64,000 bases of DNA from Pogonophryne albipinna (Eukaryota > Chordata > Actinopteri > Perciformes > Artedidraconidae). The notes below the pieces were generated by a model. The model saw only the letters and a program-made list of their open reading frames with translations. It had not been told where the DNA came from and searched no databases. The stretch spans positions 6,085,995 to 6,149,994 of the forward strand of contig CM053256.1 of the NCBI GenBank assembly GCA_028583405.1, written 5' to 3'. A program made the position numbers and the translations under genes. This document shows positions 23,655 to 36,572 of the stretch, piece by piece. The first letter of the stretch is position 1, and each line of letters starts with the position of its first letter.

Positions 23655-24762
23655 ATCTGTGACGGTATACGTATTTGTACCGAAAATATTCGGTATGGGC
23701 TCTTCGGTTCGGTACACGTGTGAACAACTTTTTGGAAGTAATCTCAGGTGCTGCGTCGCAGCGTTCAGTGTAATTTGCTCACATTGGGTCACAGGGATGC
23801 GTTCAAAATGTAGTCAGTAGTTTGGGTAACTGTCGAAATTGGAGAACGCAGACAAAGTTATGCTCGTAAATCCTCCAGCATCATTGAAGTCTCCGGTTTG
23901 GGAACATTTCGGTTTCGCAGTTACGTACAAGGATGAAGGTCAAAGACAGGTGGACCGAACCAAAGCTGTTTGTCGGCATTGTTCAACTAAAATTGGTTAC
24001 GCGGCTGGCAACACATCAAACTTGCACACTCATTTGAAAAGGCATCACCCGAACGTGAATATCACCGGTACCAAAAGAAAAATGACTGAAGTGCAAACCC
24101 AACTCCCACTAGCATTTAAGCCTCCACCACTCGCAAAAAGTTCAGACCGAACCAAAGCTATTACAAACGCCAAATATCCTTATGTTGCCATGTTAGCAAA
24201 GCGCTACCTGGCTGTATCTGCTACCTCTGTCCCTAGCGAGAGGGTGTTCTCCACAGCAGGAGACATTTTAGTGCCAGCAGATCTGCCCTTTCGGCAAGCA
24301 ATGTGGACAAGTTAATTTTTCTTAAAAGAAACATGAAAATACAATGACAAGCAAGTCATAATGTCAAGCTGGCTGCTTAGGTGAGTACTAGTATAGTACA
24401 GTTCAAGTACAGATTATTTCAGTTCATCAAAATGCTGCACCTTAATGTTTATTTAATTATATTTTGTATGAGTGAATATTCACAGTTTAATAATAATGAA
24501 AAACCCAAAACAAATATTTTATGTTTTGTGAGTACTAATACAGTTAAATTCAAATAGCCTACAGATTATTTCAGTTCATCAAAATGCTGCACCTTAATAT
24601 TATTTTTTTATATTTTGTATTTATTTGAAAATAATTAAAAAAAACAAAAAACATTTTATGTTTTGTGATCATTTTTTCTGCTGTACCGAAAACGTACCGA
24701 ACCGTGACCTAAAAACCGAGGTATGTACCGAACCGAAATGTTTGTGAACCGTTACACCATAC
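23655..24762 (+). mobile_element. Internally deleted hAT element of the ZBED type
   Basis: Both ends are rich in GGTTCGGTAC motifs in inverted order, and the right end reads GTTACACC, as in the related element at 44795-45768. The middle carries a shortened transposase frame (see 23860-24315). The left boundary is approximate. Confidence 0.65.
23860..24315 (+). pseudogene. Deleted hAT transposase: BED finger joined to hATC remnant
   Basis: The first ATG of this frame is at 23860. The N-terminal part has WEHFGF, then C-x2-C, then H-x4-H, the BED zinc finger used for DNA binding. After about 90 residues it runs directly into the C-terminal dimerisation motif (SVPSERVFSTAGDI), so the catalytic middle is missing. 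The frame then shifts: the usual continuation (NVDKLIFLKRN-like) can be read only in another frame around 24300-24335. It cannot encode an active transposase. Confidence 0.8.
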
Positions 24763-25397
24763 TGAACACTAGTGCAGTAAGTTACATTTTAGATTGGAGA
24801 AGGTTATATCTAGTCATTCATGTGAAAAAAAATATGTTGCCCACTTGTATAGAATATTTACAACCTGTTGTAAAGCCTTTGTGAAGCAGTTATCTGGCCA
24901 TCTTATCCATATTACACTACAGCTATAGTATTTTACTAGATCACCAAGCTCTCAAATGCGCTCTGAACTGGAGGCTTGGGGTTAGCCCACAACAGAGAAA
25001 TATTAACTTCACTCAGCACAGATAGAGGCTTGGCATTTATCACTGATTTAAATATTTGTTTTAATGAGTTATTAGTGTACTCCAACTTATGTTGCTTGAC
25101 ATAGTCACAGTGCTGCAGCTGCCCTGCTGGCACCTTTTATCCAGCTCTACAAAGTTGCAGTCCTTTTAGCTGCCTCCTTCAGATATCTCTCTCTCTGCTT
25201 CAGTCTCCTCTGTCTTGAAGGCATTCTTAAGCACAGAAATGTAACATTAGGCTATGCATAAAATAACCAAACGATTATTACATTAACTCATTTGAACAGT
25301 AATTCACATCATCTCATAACAAAATAAGCTAAGGCGACTACTTGCATTCAGTGACTTGATTTTTAAGGGACATTTTTAGTTTTGCGGCCCATATCTC

Positions 25398-26000
25398 TTA
25401 ACACTAGAACCGCCAATCGGGTCAATTTGACCCAGAGCTGTTTTTTATTGTATGTAACTTTTTTTCAATAAAATATTAAAGTCTCCCAATCCGTGACTTT
25501 TCCTGAAAGTGTGTTATGTAGCACTCTATGTTGTTAAAAATTGTCAATATGAAGTCCGATTGAAGAAATCGCCCAAAAAATTGCCATTTATACCTATTTC
25601 CGCCCAGCGGGTCATATTGACCCCACCCCTTTTCGCGCTATTGATTTTGCGTGTAAATAGCAACGCCTTTTGTCTACTGCAGTTGCTTATAGATTGAGAG
25701 ATAGATTGATAAATATATTGATAGCGACAGTCTGTAGTGAAGGAGCGCGCTCCCGCTCACGGGAGACTGCTCACGCTGCGCTCCGCAGCAAACAGCTGTT
25801 TGCTTTTCACCCAACAACGACAACCGCCTCACGAAATGCTATGTTGTAGCGTTAATAAACGAAACAATTTAACAAAATTGCTTGTCAAAATACCAATACC
25901 ACAGGAACATTTTTCTTTTTAAAGCAATACTTTTACCTTGAAAATCAATGCATTCTAATGGTTTTAGGTATAAAAAAATCTCTGGTGGTTCTAGTGTTAA
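25398..26000. mobile_element. TTAA-flanked piggyBac-like MITE
   Basis: The ends TTAACACTAGAACCGCCA and TGGTGGTTCTAGTGTTAA are inverted (one substitution) and flanked by TTAA, the target of piggyBac-type elements. The inner motif GGGTCAATTTGACCC is near the left end. About 600 bp with no transposase. Confidence 0.8.
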
Positions 26001-28207
26001 AAATATGTAATGTTATAACTATTAAAGAAAAAATGGGGACAATTATGTTTCAATGTAGTTTGACCATTGTAACTGCTGTGCAGACATACTGATAATATAT
26101 ATAGAAATGTTATTCATTGGGATAAACCCCTTGAGATGCACCATCTCGTTTTCAAGGGGGTCCCGACAATAGCAACAACTTACAGACATACATAAACAAA
26201 AAGACAAAATGCAAAACATGACACACAAGACAAACGACATACAGTCTGTTAAGTGAAATTCAAGCAATGCACACAATCATTACAATTTGAGACAGTCAAA
26301 TTATATATAAAATATATAGCCCCTCCAAATGTCTGTGCTCGCCCCTGGGTCTTTAACGCACCGGCACCAATTATACAATATGTAAAACATGTAATCACAC
26401 ACATAGCGATATAGAACATAAATAATAAAAACGTACCTGGTTTAAAACACTTTTGTGGTCATACTGTGGAATGAGTTCACACCATAGACTGTATATAGGT
26501 TCACACGAGATATTCATTCAAAATTTCGCGGGCAATTACATATAAGAAGAAAGAGAAGAAGAAGATGTAAAATAAACGGTAGAAGAAGAATGAGGATGCT
26601 AACGCTAAGGCTACAATAATTCAGTGGCGAGCCGTCAGGGCCCTCTAGGCCCTCTGTGAGGGCCTAAGATATTCTAAAAAATAATATTTGAAAACATTAA
26701 AAAATATTATTTTGTTGTTGTTACATTTTATTAGTTTTACCAAAATAACTTGATTTAATTGTATTTAAAATAATATTTCCAAATAAATAAATCCATCAAA
26801 TCTGCATGTTCAGTTTCTGTTGGAATGTGAAGGGTTAAATGCCGTCTCTGCGAGTTATGTGAGAGCTTGTTGGTCCCTCTGTAGATTCACAGAGGGCCAG
26901 CTATAGTAACTCAACGAGAGAGTAATGTCAAATGACAGTACAATTGACCAATCATATCTTCCCTCTAAATGGGCGGGCTTTATTTTCGCGGACTTTATGA
27001 CAAGTTCCGCCCGCTGTGAAGTCTATGCAAGTGGTGCAGTGACGCGTCCTAAAACCCGGAAGTAAGCTTCGCTCGGATTCCCTCAGAGATGTTCACAAGT
27101 CTTTTTTTGCAAGTCCAAGTCAAGTCTCAAGTCTTTGGTCACGAGTCCAAGTCAAGTCTCAAGTCTTTGTGGGGTGAGACTTGATCAAGTCTCAAGTCTT
27201 TGGTCACGAGTCCAAGTCAAGTCTCAAGTCTCTAAAAAATAAAAGTCTCATGTCTCTTCTGGTTGTAATAAGCCTTCTATTATCTGCTGCTATCCAGTCT
27301 GTTAAGAATACTGCACAAGTATATCTAAGAAATTCAAAGCATTTACTGTATTATTATCACTCCTATATCTATTAGCATACAGTATCAGTACTGATTAGTT
27401 GTTTGTTATATGATCACTTTAAACAGGCTATTGCAATGCAATATGAGGAAAAACATCACACTTTAGCTAAATGCAAACAACTTATAAGCAAAACACTTCA
27501 GAATCAGAAATCAGTATCACAAATACTTTATTAATCCCCCGCAGAGAAACTGTTAAAAGTACTTAAAAGTAAACATTTGTTCTGTGCCATTTGCAACTAA
27601 AAAACTATTGCTGCAATATTATCTGAAATATACTGAACTGGTGATATTAAAACATGACCTGTTCCAAAAGAGATATCTACCATTAACACCATTTACCAGC
27701 CAAATGCTGGTAAATCATCAAGTGGCTGGTACTGTATGTTGCACGCACCAGCCAAAAATAACAATGGCAATCTATTGAGTGGTTGGTAAAATGTCAACAT
27801 TCACTAGGCTAGCCATTTGGCCAGTGGACAAAAATGTTAAAATTTGACCTCTGCAACCGTATTGTTTAATTACACTGGGTCTCTAATTACATCTTTTAAG
27901 TCTACTATAAATAAACATATTCCTCTATCCTCTCACTCAAACCCAGTGTAATGGTAACCTGATAAACCTGTAACATTAACGTTACGTGGTCAACAATAAA
28001 CCTGTAACCTTCCTATAAACCGACAGATGTATTTATGTATGTAACTATGTATTTGTCTACGTTTAACGTTAGCCAGTAGATGGTGGCAGCGGAACGTAAT
28101 GATTAACGTTACCGACCTTTTGTATGTCATGTCAAGAGTTGGATGTCAACGCAAACAAGTGTGACAAGCAAACATTCACTCATCTTTTCAAATATTCAGT
28201 TACAAAG

Positions 28208-28474
28208 CTAGTAGCAAGCTAAGTTAACATTACATAGCTGATGCTGAGCTAAACATGTTTGCTCACCGTCCATATGCGTTAATGTGACTGACCTCTCCGG
28301 GTGAGTTTTCAAGTGCCTGATGAAATTTGACGTTGTTGCACCAGCATCCTTGATTTTAATATTGCAGACTTTGCAGTGTGCGCTCCTTTTGTTGGTGCCG
28401 CCGGCGTTTTGTTCGAAGTTTTTATAGTACCTAATTACAAGCGGTACAGCTGCAGGTGTGCCACCGGTCGCCAT
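28208..28474 (-). pseudogene. BED zinc-finger exon of a hAT transposase
   Basis: The frame starts at an ATG at 28474. C-x2-C (CKVC) and H-x4-H (HLKTH) with the preceding aromatic YYKNFEQ match the BED finger. The frame ends 88 codons later with no catalytic domain. No other transposase exon was found in the element, so it is a fragment, or a first exon whose partners are lost. Confidence 0.7.
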
Positions 28475-28495
28475 GGTGTTACCATGATGTTAATG

Positions 28496-28790
28496 TTAAA
28501 GGTGCGGTAGGTAAGTTTGAGAAACCGGCTCGAGATACACTTTTTGTTATATTCCATGGAATGCTCTTAACATCCCGATAGCCGGCCCGGCTAAAATAAC
28601 TGGATGGCCTACCTGCCTGTCAGCCTCCCATCGGGGCACAAACTTATCTCGTGCCCTCATTGGTCATGTGCGCGTTCGTGTGTGTTGGAGGAGGGGCTCT
28701 GTGAGGAAGTAGCAGATTTTCTCCGGTTGTGTATTTTCAAATTCTAGCGATCTCGAGCCGGTTTCTCAAACGTACCTACCCCACCTTTAA
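28496..28790. mobile_element. TTAA-flanked MITE nested in the BED hAT
   Basis: TTAAAGGTGCGGTAGGTAAG at the left and, reversed, TTAAAGGTGGGGTAGGTACG at the right, continuing with GTTTGAGAAACCGGCTCGAG shared by both arms. TTAA flanks both sides. About 295 bp, no coding. Confidence 0.88.
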
Positions 28791-29138
28791 CACGCCAAAA
28801 ATAGAAAACACAATGATTGTTCACGAGTCCCAAAACACGAGTCCAAGTCGAGTCCCAAGTCTTTTGAGCAGGAGTCCAAGTCAAGTCTGAAGTCTGTGTG
28901 TGCGAGTTAAGTGCGACTCGAGTCCGAGTCACAAACTCGAGTCCCCATCTCTGGATTCCCTCGACAGAAAGCAGTGGGATTTCTCCAGAGGATTTTGGAA
29001 AATAGCTGGAAATAAGGTCTGTGGAAAACGAACCTGTTAGATAAATGCACGTTTTGTTCAGCCGGATAATATCCACATGTCTACCCTACTTTTATTATTT
29101 TCGAATCATAATCGATATATTTATAATTAGCATAAGTT

Positions 29139-29248
29139 CGTTCATGATTGCTCACTTCAGTGATAGTGATGACATCGTTGCGAAATTATTAACCGAGTCA
29201 TTTTCAAGATTGAGTTACAATGATAAACTGGAGTGGCAAAGGATCAGC
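29139..29248 (+). pseudogene. Short transposase-like coding remnant
   Basis: A plus-strand frame reading HFSDSDDIVAKLLTESFSRL and SYNDKLEWQRI ends in a stop at 29249. It resembles the start of zinc-finger MYM/hAT-like transposon proteins from memory only. It sits in sequence of the 10.8-kb unit, so it may be the relic of its own transposase. Confidence 0.3.
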
Positions 29249-29287
29249 TGAATGACCCGCAAGTGCTTCATCCAAAAGGACAGGAGG

Positions 29288-29723
29288 ATTATGAAGGTAG
29301 ATATGGTGCAAAATGCGAGAGCGTGTAAAACCTGATGTGAGCACTTGCAGAAAAAAAATCTGAGCTTGTGTGCATACATTTACACTTGTATAAAATATCC
29401 ACGTAACTGTGAACCAAATGTACACTTGTATAAAATATACACGTAACTCTGAACCAAATGTGAAGTCACAGAAGAAAATAAAAAGTTTTGTAGCTTGTAG
29501 AAATCAAATCTCAAATCAGTCATTACAACTTGACGAATCTGCTCTGTGGCAGTATAAATCGACGACTCTGCGGTCTTGACTTTTGCTACACTTCTTGCGA
29601 TAAATGTGTCGCAAAAGTAATTTTCACCTGTAGATGTGGGGGGAGGGAGGGGGGTTGGAGCGAAGGGGCGGAGCTATCAGAACGACGAGGCTTGGGTGAC
29701 TGGAGACCAGCGCCATATAGATA
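29288..29723. repeat. Inverted arm A (partner 36573-37079)
   Basis: The sequence from ATGAAGGTAGATATGGTG to the GGCGGAGCTATCAGAACGAC block reappears inverted at 36573-37079 with few differences. It encloses two other inverted pairs. Confidence 0.85.
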
Positions 29724-29820
29724 GAAGAGTTACGACAACGGAAGTCCAAAAACGGTTATCGTCACGTGGTTCATGTAGACGAGGATCGTTCCCCGGAAGT
29801 TCATGGCGGGCAATGTGAAT
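29699..29820. repeat. Inverted arm B (partner about 33560-33690)
   Basis: The blocks GCGCCATATAGA and GATCGTTCCCCGGAAGTT appear here and inverted at 33573-33685. The pair brackets the THAP remnant, so it may be the end pair of a P/THAP-type element. Confidence 0.6.
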
Positions 29821-30325
29821 GCATTGATAACAGGAGATAGAACTACGATTTTTGGTAATTATTAGTGAATAAAGGTTTTGATTTGCAATATTTATACAAC
29901 AAATCGATATGTGTATGTATTTACATCAATATGTTTTAAAAAATAAAATAGAATTTGCTAATATTAAGTGATAATATTAGGATTAGTGTGAACAACTAGT
30001 TTACATGTTAGGCTAACAGTGCCTTGGTTAAAGAGCCTGTTGCTGTTTATTTATAGCTTTGAATTCTTTAAAACCAATATTATCTTCTTAAACTTGTATG
30101 GTAGTCAGGAGCATCACTTTCTAATGTTTATTGATATATTTAGAGGGAGGGGATCTAAAGTAATGCTTTAAAATTCAGATTAGATTAATTTCTACCATTT
30201 TCTTAAATTCATGGTAGTTTCAGTAATCCCATGGTAATTGAGGACACAAGTTATCTAAATGACTAATGTCATCTTTATGGCTTTCAGAAAGGAAAGGAGA
30301 CCGACAGGTGACTATCAAAGGACTA

Positions 30326-30360
30326 GCAGCAGCAGCAGCAGCAGCATGATGATGATGATG
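30326..30360. repeat. CAG/ATG trinucleotide repeat
   Basis: Seven AGC units followed by five ATG units. Confidence 0.9.
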
Positions 30361-30495
30361 TTAAATGTGTTGTTTTAGGAACATCCATTGCAAATACATG
30401 GAATTCAATAAACATTGAATAGCATATCATGCAGTTTGTCTGTGCCTTTTCCTCCGTGTTGTCCTGGTTTGCTGTGCTGCCTCCTAGTCGCCACC

Positions 30496-30645
30496 ATGGT
30501 TTGCTGTGCTGCCTGGGGATGCTCAAATCGCTCCGAGAAAGGAGTACGAATGTACGGCTAACCCAATGACACAGAGCGGAGGAAAAAATGGCTGGCTCAA
30601 GTCAGCAGGAGCAATTTCATGACCAACAGCAAAAAAATATGTGAT
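30496..30645 (+). pseudogene. Broken THAP zinc-finger exon
   Basis: A Kozak-like CCACC precedes the ATG. The frame has CCAAWGCSNRSEKG, then RRKKWLAQVSR and an F-x-x-NSKKIC block, the C2CH THAP DNA-binding layout. A TAA at 30559-30561 interrupts it where THAP domains usually have Phe-Pro. A donor-like GTAATT follows at 30646. THAP domains occur in P-element-type transposases and in host THAP genes; here the setting is a transposon. Confidence 0.7.
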
Positions 30646-30978
30646 GTAATTATATACAAACACTGCATTTGCACTTTTTCACAAAACGAAAACCACGCCA
30701 TTGGGAAAGCTTAATGTTTTGTTTAATACAAAAAAACAGGGAAAGGCTTGAAAAACAGAGTTGAGACTCAGGGTGCAGGGTGAGGGTCTCAGTGCAGGTA
30801 TTCAGGCTCCATTGAATCCCCCTCTGGTTCTTGTGCTGAAAGAGGGAGTAACAGACAGGAGAAAGGGTTATACACACCTATATAGCACACCTATTGGATG
30901 GGAAATTGCCTTGGGGAGATAAGGTGTTTACTTATATAAAACAGTAGTATTAAACTTACCTTGTGTTTTCACTCTCAC

Positions 30979-33071
30979 TTAAAGAGCCTGTGACAGCATC
31001 CCAACAACTGTTGTGCAATGAAATATTGGGCTACTAGTCATCTCGAACCGTCAGTTTAAAAAAGAAGATGCGATACCGTTCCGATAAATATCAATAATTT
31101 CGAACATCGCGGGGAAATTCCTTCGAGTCATTTTGAAGTTTTGGGGGAAGCCGGAAGTGACGTCAATGCGGGAACGCTTCACTGTGCGGTGAGAGAGCCA
31201 AACACGGACAAAGTGTGTTGTCATGCGTAGAAATGGTGAATTACTGAGTTTAGGCACGTTAATAACGTTGTAATGAAGTTGACTACAGTATATTCATATT
31301 TGTCAGTGCTTTCATGTCAATTCGGCGAACATAAACATAAATGATCGTGGTGAAGATGATGATTAAATTAGGATTACAAATCGGTAGTGAGAGCTGCTGA
31401 ATTTCCTCCCGTAGGATGTGATATAAAAACAAATCGATTATTTTTGTAGTTGTAAACTCAAGTGGATTAAACTACATTTATTAGTGCTTTCATGTCAATT
31501 CGGCGAACATATGATACATTAAATGATCGTGAGGATGATGATTAAAAATCGTTTGTTTGAGCCGGTCTGCATTTCCTGATGAGAAAACAAACCGATGCTT
31601 TTTGTAGTTGTAGTACACCAACATGGATTAAACGTGTGTTTTTTTTACCACAATGTTGGGGAAATTAATGGATAAAATGCACGGATTATTATTATTATTA
31701 TTATTCCCACTCCGATCGGGACACTAGGTCCACCGTTTCCCCGCAGCGAGGCTCCCCCCGTTGACAGTTTACGTGGGCTGGGTGCAGTGGCGGACTGGCC
31801 ATCGGGACGAATCCCGATGGGCCGGTACCGAAGTGGGCCGGTCGGATAAGTCACTAGTACATCCCCATAGGCGGCGCGTGAGGCTCAGGTTTGGGAAGGC
31901 TAAATAACTTTTTTTTACCTGACGCTGCCCGCCTCCGGCGTCTATAGAAAAGAGATCAACTCAGTGTGCGGAGTTTAAATCTCTCAAGTCATATTACAGG
32001 ATAAAGGAAATACAGTTTAAACTGCTGTATGCCGAGAAGACGCCGACGTGTCGCACTTATCTTTCATATCACATCATCAATCAGATCATCGATCATATAA
32101 TATCATAATATATCATATATCTCCTTATCCGAGTCAGCTTCTCCAGCCGTATCTGACCGTGCAACACTTACAGTGTCACATACTGTATGCAGAAGTATTA
32201 TTTTAAGCAACACATTATGTTGACGAAACACTCAAGTCAAATGTAATTAAAGTCAGATCCACTCGTGTCTTAGACGTGAACGCGCTCTCAGCTGGTGAGA
32301 GAAACCCTGGCTTGATTTACCGAGTTAATAACCAGTGTCGTAGGACCGCTTAGCGAGATCTCGTTTGTTAGTTTGTTGTTGTTTGTTTGTTACTCAAACA
32401 TATCCAGGGTATGTTGAACTGGCTTCGTAGTACAGGGCACAGGTGGCTCGCAGCGCTAATGTCAAAGACACAGACATTATACATTATATTTGTATTTTAC
32501 CAGGATGCAGTGACACAAATATTTGGGAAGGCTTAGCCTTCCCCAGCCTACAGCACCCGCCGCCCCCGACATCCCCCACTCCCCCCGTTGACAATTTTCT
32601 AGCGGTACCGAAGTGGGCCGGTCGAGAGTCCCGGGATGATTTTTAGTCCCAGTCCACCACTGGCTACATGACCGTATGATCGCCCATATTGACGCACCTA
32701 ATTCCTAAACTTCTAACAGATACAACATAAACCGGCCCTTCAGCCTCATGTGAGCTCTCAGACACGTTCAAAATTAAACTGTCATCGCTGTCTGAGCTTG
32801 CTGCTGTGTGCACCATCGTGTTTACATGCAGATGCTGGGATCCTGAACGGTGCAGCTGGAGCGCTGTGCCCGCAATGACGTCACCCATAATTTGGCGGGA
32901 CTTGAAGAATCCCCGAGAAGATCCAGAAAATGTTCAACATTGAAGGGCAGATTAATGGTTATCAAAATACAAATATCCAAAATCAGTTCAGTAACGGTTT
33001 TCAAGGGGACAATATTTACTCAAATTGATGGGTTTGGATGATGGGGGAAACTCGTGTCACAGGCTCTTTAA
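30979..33071. mobile_element. TTAA-flanked element with inverted ends
   Basis: TTAAAGAGCCTGTGACA at the left and TGTCACAGGCTCTTTAA at the right are perfect inverted termini with TTAA. It is about 2.1 kb and contains a further repeat (31785-32662). No transposase frame was seen. Confidence 0.82.
31785..32662. mobile_element. CAGTGGCGGACTGG-type hAT-like repeat
   Basis: It starts CAGTGGCGGACTGGCCATC and ends GTCCCAGTCCACCACTG. Both ends contain CCGAAGTGGGCCGGTC. A related copy is inverted at 50578-50745. No exact target duplication. Confidence 0.6.
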
Positions 33072-33689
33072 GTCCCTCTCCCTTTGCCATCAATCCAAAA
33101 TCAGCTGAGCTGCAACATAATACAGACCGGTAATAATCAACATAATCACAAGGACACAATATGGCTCTGCTAAAAACACTTACTCTTACACGCACCAAAG
33201 TTATATTTATCTAATATTTAACTCCCTCCACCCCCGCATACAATCATGTTTAGAAGCCCCTCTTCTCTAATTCAACAACGTTGGACCAAATAGACATTAA
33301 GAGAACGGAATTTACAATTAAAAGGCTGTTCAACGTGTGTTGCTAACTTGCTTCGGTATCCTAGCTTAATCTGTTATCTGTAAACGTTCCCTAAATCTAC
33401 TAATTTAGGGATAATCCACTGACATCCTTTAATACACATGTTAATTTGAATCAGATGTACTGATATTGATAATATCCGCAATATAAATCTTTAAACTTCT
33501 TCTTACCTTTAAAAGTCCGTCACGAACGGTCTATTATGCTGCAACTCTATAGCTCTGCTAGCCTTGGCGCTAACTTCCGGGGAACGATTGAGAGGCTCCA
33601 CGATCCGCCATTGCTGTAAAAAAGTGGTCCATTGGAGTGAACGGAGATGACATAACTCTGTCTATATGGCGCTGCTGGAGACTAGTTCG

Positions 33690-34085
33690 TGTCGCTACCA
33701 GTCTGCTGACATGGCGCATCAATCAACGGTAAGTTTTGCCCATTACTTGCCCAGTATTACTTTGAATATTATTATTGTGATTGAGGATTAAATCCGTTTT
33801 GAAGACCACCGTTTTATATCGTGCAGTTTAGCGGCAAAATAACGTCAGTTAGCCAGCTAACGCTAGCTTTGTTGAGTTTATGCTAGCTAAACAAGTAGTG
33901 GTTGTAGTCTACAGCAGTAATTAATATATTATAGCCTACTGCTTTGGCACTAACGGTTGATAACCGTTTATGAAAATAAAACCAATTGAACTGTACTGAA
34001 ATAATGACAATTTTTATAATTGTCTTCGGCTCCTGCTGTGTTTTTAAAGCCTTTGTAAATTATCTATGCTATTTTCTATTTAGCT
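33690..34085. repeat. Inverted arm C (partner 36183-36566)
   Basis: About 390 bp, from the GACATGGCGCATCAATCAA block to GAAAATAGCAT read in reverse, reappears nearly identically in inverted orientation. The pair encloses about 2.1 kb. Confidence 0.9.
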
Positions 34086-36182
34086 AACGTCGACGTAGTG
34101 TATGTGAAATCAACCTCACAATAAGATGTGTGTATATTACAATTATTAATGTCATATTTCAAGATGATTACTTAGATATTACAATATGGTTGGTTGAGCT
34201 GGAGTTCATTATTGAGTTTACACGTCAATGTCAGTCATATCTGAAGAACAAACCCAAACCTTGTTGTTTTTATTAATTGTATTACCAAATTGATATCAAA
34301 TAAACAGTAAGCATTGGTAACACAACTTCCAAAGTTACAGTAGAATAAAAAGGACCCTGACTCGGAAAATACACAATCCAACATGTTCAACAGAAGAGAA
34401 TCAATTATATTGTTTGTACACATGGTACTTTACATATATATCTGTTTGTTTAAGGTGTCCAGGTGATGCAGACAGGCTGGACCAGAGAGTGAGAGACAGA
34501 ACGGGACTCCTCACAGCAGTGAACTTCAGCTCAGGTACAAAGACTCTATTGTTCATACTGTACAAAGAATCAAGAAAGATATTGGTTTAAATAAATGAAG
34601 TATTGACTTTAATACACTGATATACATTCCATTAAACAATACTAAATACTAGATCACCTACACATCAGTGAAGTTGAGGGCTTTTTCCATGCAAAAGGTT
34701 ACATTTAGATGTTAACAAGCAATATGACTTTGTCACCTTTCTAATTTAATGTATTGAAGGCAAAGATATTTAACACATAGTGAGAACTGTCTGCTACTAT
34801 TTATCTCTCAATATTGTCTGTAAAAAAACGTGGTAAAATGTATTCTTTCAGTGAGACAGAGCAAGCTTCTACAGTTGCACTACGTTTTGATAACAGTTAA
34901 ATATTATTTTGATAATAAAATATATTTCAATGTTGATGAATTTCATACTGTTCATTCATAATCTGATTACAATTACAAAATAATTATATCTACAGCCCCT
35001 AAACACACAAACACACCTCTTTCATAAATAACACACTTGTTCTGCAATAATGTTTTATGTTTCCTGTAATTTTTGTTAGGAAAGGACATGCCTGAAAGAC
35101 ACGACTCAACATGTTCTCCTTCTCTGAGGGTCAAGAAGAACATCCAAGAGGAACATTAAAAGCTGATGTTATGAGATTTTAAGACCAGTACAGGACATTC
35201 ACTAAGAAACTACTTTTATTGTGAAAACAATCGGATGCACCTATTTCCACATCTACACTCCATCAGCTGATTATTTCTATGTGCCTCACTTTATGAGTTT
35301 CACATCGCTTGTGCCTTGTACCGCAGAGTTTGCAACGTCACAAATAAATGGGGCCAATCTTCAGTCAGATGTGAATGTGTAATCTAACATTTTCAGTAAG
35401 AATAATGGACAAAAGGAGTGCAAATACAAAAATGTGAACCAAAAGTTAATCAAACATGTTTTAAATAAAAAGCACATATGGACAGAAGGTGTAAACCTAT
35501 TAAATGTATAAGTAAACACATTTAGTCAAATAAAGTGACAGACTAGGCCTGTGCAGGTGGTATCAGCTATGCCCAGCATGGGCTCCTCCATCAGGCCTGG
35601 TCCTCCACGCAGAGGAAAGACCCTCAGTCCTCTCCAAACCAACAGACAGGACGTCCATCACACAGAGGTTTCTCCCTGAAGTCTCAGCAGCTCTCTGGAC
35701 ACCACGCTGTCTCAATCCGTCCACACTGAATATGAGAGGGGAAAAATGAAAATAATAAATGCTTTAGACAATAAGAAATATAAAGTTGACTGTTGAGTTG
35801 CTCAGTTTTTTTAGATTGTCAATACTATTACTGTATAACTAATATATCAGGTTAAGAGGCACATTCAAATAAAGATTGGTCTTTAAATACATTTTGTCAA
35901 TTGAATTGTTTGTCTAAAGTCAAGGATCTAGAACTGGTACTTAGTTTTAATGATACAGTCTGGTTATTATGCTGTTTGGAGGAGGCCTCACAGGTAAGAG
36001 TACTAACTAGCTACCATTACATGTACCTTAGCTTGACTTAAATGTATTAAACGTATAATTAAGTGATATCAAAATATAAATAACTAATGTCATGCAAATA
36101 TTAATATTTGCTTGATTCCAGAGTTGAATTTAGCACAATTGCATACACACGTCAAGGGATTTTAAGATTCTGAAGTCTTCGT
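34086..36182. other. Loop of the C arms
   Basis: Between the C arms lies AT-rich sequence with exon-like pieces near 34455-34535 and 35080-35200 bounded by splice-like sites. The reading frames are short and no family is recognised. Confidence 0.4.
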
Positions 36183-36566
36183 TCTAAATAGAAAATAGCA
36201 TGGATAATTTACAAAGGCTTTAAAAACACAGCAGGAGCCGAAGACAATTATAAAACTTCTCATTATTTCAGTACAGTTCAATTGGTTTTATTTTCATAAA
36301 CGGTTATCAACCCGTTAGTGCCAAAGCAGTAGGCTATAATATATTAATTACTGCTGTAGACTACAACCACTACTTGTTTAGCTAGCATAAACTCAACAAA
36401 GCTAGCGTTAGCTGGCTAACTGACGTTATTTTGCCGCTAAACTACACGATATAAAACGGTGGTCTTCAAAATGGATTTAATCCTCAATCACAATAATAAT
36501 ATTCAAAGTAGTAATGGGCAAAACTTACCTTTGATTGATGCGCCATGTCAGCGGACTGGTAGCGAC
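36183..36566. repeat. Inverted arm C'
   Basis: Reverse complement of 33690-34085, with scattered substitutions. Confidence 0.9.
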
Positions 36567-36572
36567 ACAAAC

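Larger units (their letters stand above)
23076..26347. mobile_element. hAT-like unit with matching inverted ends
   Basis: The left end CAGGGACGTGCACAGACATT and the right end, read in reverse (CAGGGGCGAGCACAGACATT), match with two differences, and both continue with TGGAGGGGCTAT. No clear target duplication was found. The unit encloses other elements (23655-24762 and 25398-26000). A further terminus of the same family, ending GTGCACGTCCCTG, lies near 37800. Confidence 0.65.
27084..28953. mobile_element. BED-type hAT element nested in the 10.8-kb unit
   Basis: The termini CAGAGATG and CATCTCTG are flanked by GATTCCCT at 27076-27083 and 28954-28961. The left end has tandem AAGTCCAAGTCAAGTCTC units, the right end their inverted form. 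The related copy at 62333-62560 continues across this site without the insert, an in-window empty-site control. It carries a minus-strand BED exon (28474-28208). Confidence 0.9.
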
